DNA from: Bacteroidaceae bacterium
GTDB lineage: Bacteria > Bacteroidota > Bacteroidia > Bacteroidales > Bacteroidaceae
Length of the DNA: 64,000 nt
Reading direction: 5' to 3'
Assembly (NCBI GenBank): GCA_017622495.1
Contig: JAGAQY010000025.1
Location: 1-64,000, forward strand
Shown: positions 1 through 6,292 of the stretch, piece by piece
How positions within the stretch are numbered: the first letter of the stretch is position 1
Layout: every line of letters begins with the position of its first letter
The notes under the pieces: generated by a model
Seen by the model: the letters and a program-made list of their open reading frames with translations, nothing else
The model's database searches: none
Told to the model about the DNA's origin: nothing
Position numbers and translations under genes: made by a program

Positions 1-101
1 CGTTCTTCATAATAAAGACGGATCGCTTCGTCATAACCGGCAAGGCGATGCCGATTGACTGGCTGCAACGTGAAGTGACTTAAAGTGCTTTTCTTGTTCA
101 T
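1..101 (-). CDS. 5' part of an unrecognised leftward gene
   Basis: The minus strand has an ATG at 101 followed by an open frame that runs off the window edge (33 codons visible). It starts MNKKSTLSHFTLQPVNRHRL and continues with an alpha-helical stretch around GYDEAIRLYYEE. The start lies just below a GTTGAC...GTCAAC inverted repeat and a 22-bp repeat array. I do not recognise the family; the helical stretch would suit a TPR-like or other helical protein, but too little is visible. A plus-strand frame at 3-83 is also open, so the strand choice is an inference based on the in-context ATG and the upstream regulatory-looking DNA. Confidence 0.45.
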   Translation of the reverse strand, partial: MNKKSTLSHFTLQPVNRHRLAGYDEAIRLYYEE

Positions 102-103
102 TT

Positions 104-123
104 GTTGACTTTTTTGTGTCAAC
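104..123. promoter_or_regulatory. Inverted repeat upstream of the leftward gene
   Basis: GTTGAC at 104-109 and GTCAAC at 118-123 form a perfect 6-bp inverted repeat with an 8-nt T-rich spacer. It ends 3 bp before the ATG of the leftward gene. It could be an operator or an mRNA hairpin close to the start. A similar TTGAC/GTCAA inverted repeat lies at 12625-12637. Confidence 0.35.
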
Positions 124-150
124 TTTTTCTAGGACAAGACAAATTGGATG

Positions 151-276
151 CACCTGCGAGCAGAGACGGGTACACCTGAGGGAAATCGCACCTGCAATCT
201 GAAAAAAAGGGACATGCGATTCTGGAAAAAGGGACATGCGATCTCGGAAAATCACACCTGCGATTATATAAAAAAA
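151..276. repeat. Tandem array of six ~22-bp units (array B)
   Basis: Units start at 151, 173, 189, 211, 233 and 255. All are 22 bp except the second, which is 16 bp (a 6-bp deletion). Each opens with CACCTGCGA or GACATGCGAT and most continue into a GGAAAAA-type A-rich tail. The period is not a multiple of three and there are no unique spacers, so it is neither a protein repeat nor a CRISPR. It lies between the ferritin terminator and the start of the leftward gene. Confidence 0.8.
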
Positions 277-308
277 CAGTAGAGTGAATAGAAAGATTCA
301 CTCTACTG
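270..308 (-). terminator. Terminator of the ferritin gene
   Basis: CAGTAGAGTGAAT (277-289) and its exact complement (296-308) make a 13-bp stem with a 6-nt loop. On the minus strand the stem is followed by a run of seven T. It sits about 60 bp past the ferritin stop codon, as expected for an intrinsic terminator. Confidence 0.85.
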
Positions 309-322
309 ATTATGTGCAGACG

Positions 323-352
323 GTATACTGTTTATCTGGAATGAGTATACTG
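323..352. repeat. GTATACTG direct repeat, 22 bp apart
   Basis: GTATACTG occurs at 323-330 and again at 345-352, exactly 22 bp start to start. Each copy contains the palindrome GTATAC. The pair lies between the ferritin stop codon and its terminator, so it would be transcribed as 3' UTR. The spacing equals the period of the neighbouring array at 151-276. Confidence 0.6.
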
Positions 353-369
353 TTTTTTGCACTACCACA

Positions 370-894
370 TCAGTCGGCCGAGGTAGCCAGGGGAGAAGCC
401 TGTGTGTAGGTGCGTGTGGCGAGCTCCTTGTCGAGCATATACATGCCATACTTGTTGCCCTCTACAGCCTCTACTGCGGCTATCATCTCGCGGGCGCTCT
501 CCTCCTCCTCTACCTGCTCGTCGATGAACCATACCATGCGGTTGATGGAGGCGAAGTCGCGATCCTCGTTGGCAATGGCGGCGAGGCGGTTGATGAGCGA
601 GGTTACCTTCTTCTCGTGCTCGAGAGTCTGGGTGAACATGGCCAGCACGCTGTCCCAAGTGGCGGGCACCTCGTCGATGGGGAGCAGGGTCACCTTGGCA
701 TCGCGCGAGTTGAGATAGTTCATGAAGATACGTGCATGATCGTTCTCTTCCTGGAACTGCACGTAAAACCAGTTGGCTACGCCCTTGAGACCCTTGGCCT
801 CGGCATCCATTGACATGGCCAGGTATAGGTAGGCCGACCACAGCTCGGCATTAATCTGAGCATTGATTGCTTCGTGTAATTTATTGCTTAACAT
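370..894 (-). CDS. ftnA: Ferritin, non-haem iron storage protein
   Basis: The 174-residue product oxidises Fe(II) and stores it as a mineral in a 24-mer cytoplasmic shell. The ferroxidase residues of bacterial ferritins are in place: Glu17, Glu50 and His53 (in EENDHARIF), Glu94, Gln127 and Glu130. Length matches FtnA. The C-terminal tail after about residue 160 (TYTQASPLATSAD) is probably disordered. The gene is followed by a strong terminator at 270-308 and preceded by an AT-rich inverted-repeat element. Its neighbour is a superoxide reductase, which suggests joint roles in iron and oxygen stress handling. No clear -7 box was found directly upstream. Confidence 0.95.
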   Translation of the reverse strand: MLSNKLHEAINAQINAELWSAYLYLAMSMDAEAKGLKGVANWFYVQFQEENDHARIFMNYLNSRDAKVTLLPIDEVPATWDSVLAMFTQTLEHEKKVTSLINRLAAIANEDRDFASINRMVWFIDEQVEEEESAREMIAAVEAVEGNKYGMYMLDKELATRTYTQASPLATSAD

Positions 895-900
895 AGGAGG

Positions 901-1030
901 GTGTGAGTTATGAGTTATGAGTTGTGAGTTATGAGTTATGAGTTAAAAGATGAAAAATGAAAGATACCATCCGGATGCTAATTATCAATTATCAATTATC
1001 AAATCTCCATTCTCCATTATCAATTCTTCA
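901..1030. repeat. AT-rich element with short tandem arms
   Basis: The left part is built of reiterated GAGTTATGAGTT and the right part of reiterated ATTATCAATTATCAATT and TCCATTATC motifs, around a central CATCCGGATG. Left and right arms are roughly complementary in composition (purine-rich against pyrimidine-rich). It fills the gap between ferritin and desulfoferrodoxin and resembles the elements at 1561-1690, 6136-6290 and 41697-41780 in architecture. Confidence 0.6.
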
Positions 1031-1417
1031 TTATCCATTGATCTCTGTCTTCCACACTCCGTGCAGGTTGCAGTACTCATACACGGCGATGGGCTTGGCG
1101 TTACATACACAGATCACGGCTTCGGGCTTGCCCTCGTGGGGAAGGTCTACACGGATGCCGCCATTCTCGGTCTCTACATAGATGAAGGCGATGTGGTGAT
1201 CTTCGGTCATAGGATGGGCCACGCTGCCTACCTCTACCTTGATGTGGCAATCGTCGATACGGGTTACCACGGGGAGGTGCTTCTCTACGCTGGCGTCAAC
1301 GGTATTGACGGTGAGCTCCTTCATCTTCTCGCCGCAGCATACGACGGGTACCTTAGAGTCTACAATCTTCTGGATCACATTGCCACAATGCTCGCATTTG
1401 AAAAATTTTACTGCCAT
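1031..1417 (-). CDS. dfx: Desulfoferrodoxin (superoxide reductase)
   Basis: This 128-residue protein reduces superoxide to hydrogen peroxide in the cytoplasm without producing oxygen. The N-terminal desulforedoxin domain carries its rubredoxin-like iron ligands in CEHC (Cys8, Cys11) and the adjacent Cys-Cys pair of VVCCGEK. The C-terminal centre has the His ligands in EKHLP and MTEDHH and the Cys/His pair in YEYCNLHG. Length and domain order match the two-iron class. A canonical Bacteroidetes promoter precedes it at 1469-1500. It is next to ferritin, consistent with oxidative stress and iron management. Confidence 0.95.
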   Translation of the reverse strand: MAVKFFKCEHCGNVIQKIVDSKVPVVCCGEKMKELTVNTVDASVEKHLPVVTRIDDCHIKVEVGSVAHPMTEDHHIAFIYVETENGGIRVDLPHEGKPEAVICVCNAKPIAVYEYCNLHGVWKTEING

Positions 1418-1468
1418 AATGTTTATTGATTTAATAGGTTTATACTTTGTTTTCTTATTTTTCTACGA

Positions 1469-1500
1469 CAAAGGTAGGGCAAAGTTTCCAGCCTTGCAAA
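1469..1500 (-). promoter_or_regulatory. Promoter of desulfoferrodoxin
   Basis: On the minus strand TTTG (1500-1497) is followed after 20 bp by TACCTTTG (1476-1469). This matches the Bacteroidetes consensus of TTTG, a 19-21 bp spacer and TAnnTTTG. The leader to the ATG at 1417 is about 45 nt. Confidence 0.75.
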
Positions 1501-1560
1501 TACTTTTCATCTATCATCCGATAGATAACAGTTATGTACCTGTGAGTGATAACAATGCGG

Positions 1561-1690
1561 CGGGATTTATGATTTAGGATTTATGATTTATTAACGATTA
1601 ACGATTAACGATTAACGGTTAACGAAAACGATGACGACAACTATCTGCCGGATGGTAATTCATTAATCAAAAATCATGAATCATAAATTC
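1561..1690. repeat. AT-rich element with short tandem arms
   Basis: The left arm repeats GATTTATGATTTA and then AACGATTAACGATTAACG; the right arm has the complementary ATTAATCAAAAATCATGAATC. The core contains TGCCGGATGGTAATT, close to the CATCCGGATGCTAATT core at about 968-984. It lies at the 3' end of the glutamine synthetase gene and may also act in transcription termination. Confidence 0.55.
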
Positions 1691-3880
1691 TCATCGAATA
1701 AACAGCAGTTCACGGTACTTGGGCAGGGGCCACAGGCTGTCGTCGACCACCTCCTCGAGGTCATCAATATAGCTACGCAGCTCCTCGAGCTTGGGAGCCA
1801 CGGTGTCGTGGTAGGCCACGGCCTTCTCATACTGGCCCTGGATGCGGTTGGCCACCTTGCGACATTCGATCATCTCGGCCACGCCGCCCTCTATCTGGTG
1901 CACGAGGCTGGCGATGCGGCGTATGAGGTTGATGTTCGAGGCCGACAGGGCTTCGCCTTCGGTGCCGAGGATCTCCTTCATCTTATACACGTTGTCTACC
2001 AGCTGGCTCTGATACTTGGTGGCTACAGGGATGATATGGTTGAGGGCCATGTCGCCGAAGATGCGGGCCTCGATCTGTATCTTCTTGGTGTAGATCTCCC
2101 ACTTGATCTCGTTGCGGGCCTCCAGCTCGGCGCGGTTCATGATGCCGAGGCTCTCAAACATCTGCACGCTGGTGTCGCTGGCATAGGCCTTGAAGATGTC
2201 CGGCGCCGAGGTCACACAGTCGAGTCCGCGGCGGGCTGCCTCGGCCTTCCACTCCTCGCTGTAGCCGTTGCCGTCGAAGCGGATAGGCTTGCAGTAGGTG
2301 ATGAGCTTCTGAATCTCCTTGATGAGAGCCTCGCGCTTGTCCATACCATTGGCGATGAGGGCATCCACGTGTTGCTTAAACTCTACCAGCTGCTCGGCCA
2401 CGGCTCCGTTGAGGGCTATCATGGCGCAGGCACAGTTGGCCTCGGAGCCTACGGCACGGAACTCGAAGCGGTTGCCCGTGAAGGCGAAGGGCGAGGTGCG
2501 GTTGCGATCGGTATTGTCGATGAGCAGCTCGGGTATCTGGGGCATCTCGAGGATGCGCTTGCCCGTCTTGCCGGCTATCTTGAAGAGTTCCTCGCTGGAT
2601 GAGTTTTCCAGTGCGTCGAACAGCTCGGTGAGCTGCTTGCCCAGGAAGGAGGAGATGATGGCGGGCGGTGCCTCGTGGCCACCCAGGCGGTGGGTATTGT
2701 TGGCACTCATGATGGAGGCCTTCAGCAGTCCGTTGTGGCGGTACACGGCTGCCAGCGTGTTGACCACGAAGGTGATGAACATGAGGTTATCCTCGGTGGT
2801 CTTGCCCGGCGACATCAGCCGGTGGCCGCGGTCAGAGCCGAGGCTCCAGTTGTTGTGCTTGCCCGAGCCGTTGATGCCGGCAAAGGGCTTCTCGTGGAGC
2901 AGGCAGCGGAAACCGTGCTTGCGGGCAATCTTCTTCATCAAGATCATCACCAGCATGTTGTGGTCGCAGGCGATGTTGGTCTCCTCGTAGATGGGGGCCA
3001 GCTCAAACTGGTTGGGGGCGGCCTCATTGTGGCGTGTCTTGGTGGGGATACCGAGTTTAAGGGCCTCTATCTCCAGTTCCTTCATGAAAGCGGCCACACG
3101 CTCGGGGATGGCACCGAAATAGTGGTCCTCGAGCTGCTGGTCCTTGGCCGAGCCGTGACCCATGAGTGTGCGGCCCGACATCAGCAGGTCGGGGCGGGCG
3201 GCATAGAGACCCTCGTCCACAAGGAAGTACTCCTGCTCCCAGCCGAGGTATGAGGTCACGCGCTTCACCTCGGGGTCAAAGTAGTGGCACACCTCGGTGG
3301 CAGCCTTGTCTACGGCGTGCAGGGCCTTGAGGAGCGGAGCCTTGTAGTCGAGCGCCTCGCCCGTGTAGGAGAGGAATACGGTGGGCACGCACAGCGTGTC
3401 GTCCATGACGAAAGCCGGTGAGGTGGGGTCCCAGGCCGAGTAGCCGCGGGCCTCGAAGGTGGCGCGAATGCCGCCATTGGGGAACGACGAGGCGTCGCCC
3501 TCCTGCTGCACTAATAGCTTGCCGTCAAAGACCTCGAGGAGACCGCCCTGACCGTCGTGCTCCACGAAAGCATCGTGCTTCTCGGCAGTGGTGTCGGTGA
3601 GCGGGTGAAACCAGTGCGTATAGTGCGTGGCACCCAGCTCCATAGCCCAGCGCTTCATGCCGTCGGCCACCTGGTTGGCGATGCTGCGCTCCATGGGAGC
3701 ACCGTGGTCAATGACATCGACCATCTTGCCATACACCTCGGGAGAGAGATAGCGGGCCATCTTCTCCTTATTGAAAACATTGACTGCAAAGTATTCTGAA
3801 GGCCGCTCAGAAGGAGCCTGTATCTCTAACGGACGTTTCTTGAACGCCTCACCTATAACTTCGAATCGTAGTGTTGCCAT
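1691..3880 (-). CDS. glnN: Glutamine synthetase type III
   Basis: This 729-residue enzyme makes glutamine from glutamate, ammonia and ATP in the cytoplasm. The length and sequence match the GSIII family (GlnN) typical of Bacteroidales, much larger than GSI or GSII. Visible family blocks include the N-terminal RPSEYFAVNVFNKEKMARYL, the glutamate/ATP-binding NQFELAPIYEE, the GINGSGKHNNWSLG segment and the RNRTSPFAFTGNRFEFRAVG arginine-rich block. It is transcribed away from nadC, with a -7 box at 3924-3931. It is probably nitrogen-regulated as in relatives, but no operator is visible. The identification is secure. Confidence 0.97.
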   Translation of the reverse strand: MATLRFEVIGEAFKKRPLEIQAPSERPSEYFAVNVFNKEKMARYLSPEVYGKMVDVIDHGAPMERSIANQVADGMKRWAMELGATHYTHWFHPLTDTTAEKHDAFVEHDGQGGLLEVFDGKLLVQQEGDASSFPNGGIRATFEARGYSAWDPTSPAFVMDDTLCVPTVFLSYTGEALDYKAPLLKALHAVDKAATEVCHYFDPEVKRVTSYLGWEQEYFLVDEGLYAARPDLLMSGRTLMGHGSAKDQQLEDHYFGAIPERVAAFMKELEIEALKLGIPTKTRHNEAAPNQFELAPIYEETNIACDHNMLVMILMKKIARKHGFRCLLHEKPFAGINGSGKHNNWSLGSDRGHRLMSPGKTTEDNLMFITFVVNTLAAVYRHNGLLKASIMSANNTHRLGGHEAPPAIISSFLGKQLTELFDALENSSSEELFKIAGKTGKRILEMPQIPELLIDNTDRNRTSPFAFTGNRFEFRAVGSEANCACAMIALNGAVAEQLVEFKQHVDALIANGMDKREALIKEIQKLITYCKPIRFDGNGYSEEWKAEAARRGLDCVTSAPDIFKAYASDTSVQMFESLGIMNRAELEARNEIKWEIYTKKIQIEARIFGDMALNHIIPVATKYQSQLVDNVYKMKEILGTEGEALSASNINLIRRIASLVHQIEGGVAEMIECRKVANRIQGQYEKAVAYHDTVAPKLEELRSYIDDLEEVVDDSLWPLPKYRELLFIR

Positions 3881-3923
3881 AATCTGTTTACCTGCTCTGA
3901 ACTAATACTGAACTAAGAAAGTG

Positions 3924-3931
3924 CAAAATTA
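3924..3931 (-). promoter_or_regulatory. -7 box of the glnN promoter
   Basis: TAATTTTG on the minus strand fits TAnnTTTG and lies 43 bp upstream of the glnN ATG. I see no good TTTG at the -33 position, so this is a partial match. Confidence 0.5.
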
Positions 3932-3952
3932 ATACATTTTTCGTCACTTTGA

Positions 3953-3983
3953 TTTGCCGATTGGAAAAAACTTCGTAGCTTTG
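3953..3983 (+). promoter_or_regulatory. Promoter of nadC
   Basis: TTTG (3953-3956) and TAGCTTTG (3976-3983) are separated by 19 bp, a textbook Bacteroidetes promoter. Transcription would start near 3990, which excludes the TTG at 3954 as the start codon of nadC and supports the ATG at 4020. Confidence 0.8.
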
Positions 3984-4019
3984 TTTCTTAAAAAGGTAAC
4001 ATATATAAGAAAAAGGACT

Positions 4020-4865
4020 ATGAACGAACTTATCGACCAACTGATTACACTGTCGTTTGCCGAAGACATAGGCGATGGCGACCACACCACACTCTCATGT
4101 ATCCCCGACACCGCCATGGGCAAGAGCCGCCTCATCATCAAGGAAGAGGGCATACTCGCCGGCGTAGAGATGGCGCGCGAGATATTCCACCGATTCGACC
4201 CCGAGATGAAGATGGAGGTATACATCAACGACGGCGCCCATGTGAAGCCAGGCGACATCGCCTTCGTAGTGGAAGGCAAGGTGCAGAGTCTGCTGCAGAC
4301 AGAGCGTCTGATGCTCAATGTGATGCAGCGCATGAGCGGCATCGCCACCATCACGGGAGAGTATGTAAAGCTACTCGAAGGCACCAAGTGCCGCGTGCTC
4401 GACACACGCAAGACCACCCCGGGCATGCGCCTCATGGAGAAAGACGCCGTGCGCATAGGCGGCGGATGCAACCACCGCATAGGCTTGTTTGACATGATAC
4501 TGCTCAAGGACAACCATATCGATTTCGCAGGGGGCATACCCCAAGCCGTAAGCCGGGCACAGGAGTACTGCAAGGCCAAAGGCAAGAACCTCAAGATAGA
4601 GGTAGAGGTGCGCAACTTCGACGAGCTCAACCAGGTGCTGGCACTCGAGGGAGTAGACCGTGTGATGCTCGACAACTTCTCGGTAGAGAACACCCGCAAG
4701 GCGGTGGAGATCGTAGGCGGCAGACTCGAGGTGGAGTCATCGGGAGGCATCACCTTTGACACCATACGCTCCTATGCCGAGTGTGGCGTCGACTACGTGT
4801 CGGTAGGTGCGCTCACGCATTCGGTGAAGAGCCTCGACATGAGTTTCAAGGCGGTGAACGAGTGA
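4020..4865 (+). CDS. nadC: Nicotinate-nucleotide pyrophosphorylase (carboxylating)
   Basis: The 281-residue enzyme (quinolinate phosphoribosyltransferase) converts quinolinate and PRPP to nicotinate mononucleotide in de novo NAD synthesis. Family motifs are visible: the N-terminal EDIGDGDHTT, NVMQRMSGIAT, LDTRKTTPGMR, the KDNH motif (LLKDNHIDFAGG), IEVEVRN and the C-terminal ESSGGIT and VDYVSVGALTHS. The frame is open further upstream to a TTG at 3954, but the promoter overlaps that region. The ATG at 4020, preceded by an A-rich AAAAAGG, gives the usual family length. The gene appears monocistronic. Confidence 0.95.
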   Translation: MNELIDQLITLSFAEDIGDGDHTTLSCIPDTAMGKSRLIIKEEGILAGVEMAREIFHRFDPEMKMEVYINDGAHVKPGDIAFVVEGKVQSLLQTERLMLNVMQRMSGIATITGEYVKLLEGTKCRVLDTRKTTPGMRLMEKDAVRIGGGCNHRIGLFDMILLKDNHIDFAGGIPQAVSRAQEYCKAKGKNLKIEVEVRNFDELNQVLALEGVDRVMLDNFSVENTRKAVEIVGGRLEVESSGGITFDTIRSYAECGVDYVSVGALTHSVKSLDMSFKAVNE

Positions 4866-4991
4866 GAAGAATTCTCAATTCTGAATTTTGAATTCTGATT
4901 CTTTATGCATTAAAAGCGTGGGCCAATAGGTTCACGTTTTTTGTTTTCTTAATAACCCTTAAAAAATGTACAGGTTTAATTAACTTTTATG

Positions 4992-4999
4992 TAACTTTG
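4992..4999 (+). promoter_or_regulatory. -7 box of the RND efflux operon
   Basis: TAACTTTG matches TAnnTTTG, 44 bp before the ATG at 5044. It is followed by two direct copies of ATTATAATAT (5006-5015 and 5019-5028) near the expected transcription start. These could form a regulator site or simply an easily melted leader. Confidence 0.6.
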
Positions 5000-5043
5000 G
5001 AGTCTATTATAATATTAGATTATAATATAACGCAATATAAGGT

Positions 5044-6144
5044 ATGAACAAAACGCTGAAATGGACGCTCGTAGGCGTCACAGGAGTGGGTCTGGCCGTA
5101 GTGCTGGGCTTGCGGGCATTCAAGCCTCATGTAAACGAGGAGCTGAAGGATGAAGTAGTGAAGAAACAGCCCAAGGCCCCCAAGCAGGGACGCGAGCTCA
5201 ACGTGAAGGCAGTGGTACTCAACAAGGTACTCATCGCCGACGAACTCTTCGTGAGTGGCAACATCATGCCCGACGAAGAGGTAAGCCTGGCCTTCGAGAC
5301 CTCGGGCAAGGTGACCGAGATACTCTTCCAGGAGGGAGCCTATGTGCATAAGGGTGACCTGCTCGCCAAGATCAACGACGAGCCGCAACAGGCCGAACTG
5401 CGCAAGCAGGAAGCACAGCTGAAACTCTTCCAGGATCGCATGTATCGACAGAACGCCCTGCTCGAGAAGGAAGCCGTCAGTGAAGAGGCATTCCAGGAGG
5501 CACAGGCCAACCTGGCCGCACTGCATGCCGAAATCGACCGCGTGAAGGCCAACATCGCACAGCGCGAGCTGCGTGCCCCGTTTGATGGCGTACTCGGACT
5601 GCGCGAGGTGAGCCTCGGTGCCTACGTGTCATCCACCACCCCCATCGTGAAGCTGACGAAGATGAACCCGCTGAAAATAGAATTCTCCGTACCTGAGCGA
5701 TACTCCGGCGTACTGAAAGCAGGCAGCCGGCTAAACTTCACCGTGGAGGGAGACCTCGAGGAACGCTCGGCCAAGGTATATGCCACCGATTCACGAGTAG
5801 ACATGGACACGCGTACCTTCACCGTACGCGCCCTGTATGACAACTCCGATGGAGCTCTCTTCCCCGGACGATACGTCAACGTGAACCTGCTCACGCGCGA
5901 GTATCCCGATGCCATAGCAGTGCCCAGCGAAGCCATCGTTTCTGAGATGGGACATGACAAAGTATTCCTCTACAAGGGAGGCAAAGCCGAATCGGCCATC
6001 ATCACCAAGGGCATACGCAACGAAGCACTGGTGCAGGTCGTCCAGGGACTGGAACCCGGCGACACCATAATCACTACCGGCACCATGCAGCTGCGCGAGG
6101 GACAGAAGGTGACGCTTGACGAGGTTAAGCAAATTGAAAATTGA
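5044..6144 (+). CDS. RND efflux periplasmic adaptor (membrane fusion protein)
   Basis: The 366-residue protein links an inner-membrane RND pump to an outer-membrane channel. One N-terminal membrane anchor or signal (about residues 8-24) is followed by the split lipoyl/barrel-sandwich domain (first half near GKVTEILFQEGAYVHKGDLL, second half near APFDGVLGLREVSLGAYV). Between these halves lies an alpha-helical hairpin (about 118-175), and a beta-barrel and membrane-proximal domain follow. No lipobox Cys is seen, so anchoring is probably by the hydrophobic N-terminus. It is the first gene of an adaptor-pump-channel operon; the 148-bp gap to the pump gene is filled by an AT-rich repeat. Confidence 0.92.
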   Translation: MNKTLKWTLVGVTGVGLAVVLGLRAFKPHVNEELKDEVVKKQPKAPKQGRELNVKAVVLNKVLIADELFVSGNIMPDEEVSLAFETSGKVTEILFQEGAYVHKGDLLAKINDEPQQAELRKQEAQLKLFQDRMYRQNALLEKEAVSEEAFQEAQANLAALHAEIDRVKANIAQRELRAPFDGVLGLREVSLGAYVSSTTPIVKLTKMNPLKIEFSVPERYSGVLKAGSRLNFTVEGDLEERSAKVYATDSRVDMDTRTFTVRALYDNSDGALFPGRYVNVNLLTREYPDAIAVPSEAIVSEMGHDKVFLYKGGKAESAIITKGIRNEALVQVVQGLEPGDTIITTGTMQLREGQKVTLDEVKQIEN

Positions 6145-6290
6145 GAATTAAAAATTGAAAATTATCCTCTGGATGTTTATCCTCTGTCCTTATGGGACAT
6201 CATGGAATAGACTTTCAATTTTCAACTTTCAATTTATACTCATTGTGACATAACATTCAATTTTCAACCTTCAATCTTCAATTTTAATAA
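6136..6290. repeat. AT-rich element inside the efflux operon
   Basis: Between adaptor and pump genes the DNA consists of AATTGAAAATTG-type units on the left and TTTCAATTTTCAAC / TTCAATCTTCAATTTT units on the right, around a less repetitive centre at about 6165-6210. The arms are complementary, so the transcript could form a long imperfect hairpin in the intercistronic region. Confidence 0.6.
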
Positions 6291-6292
6291 TC

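Noticed and set aside
3..83. Plus-strand C-terminal coding fragment ending at a TAA
   Set aside because: It is open for 26 codons but its start is outside the window, while the opposite strand shows a complete ATG start in a regulatory context. Only one is likely; I kept the minus strand at low confidence.
151..276. CRISPR array
   Set aside because: Units are contiguous 22-bp near-copies without unique spacers and no cas genes are present.
277..308. Invertible promoter (phase-variation) site
   Set aside because: The 13-bp inverted repeat has only a 6-nt loop and a T run on one side, so it is a terminator rather than a pair of recombination sites.
1676..2602. Long plus-strand frame antisense to glnN
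   Set aside because: Shadow of the glutamine synthetase gene; no family pattern.
3954..4019. Upstream TTG start for nadC
   Set aside because: It overlaps the -33/-7 promoter and adds residues absent from the family.
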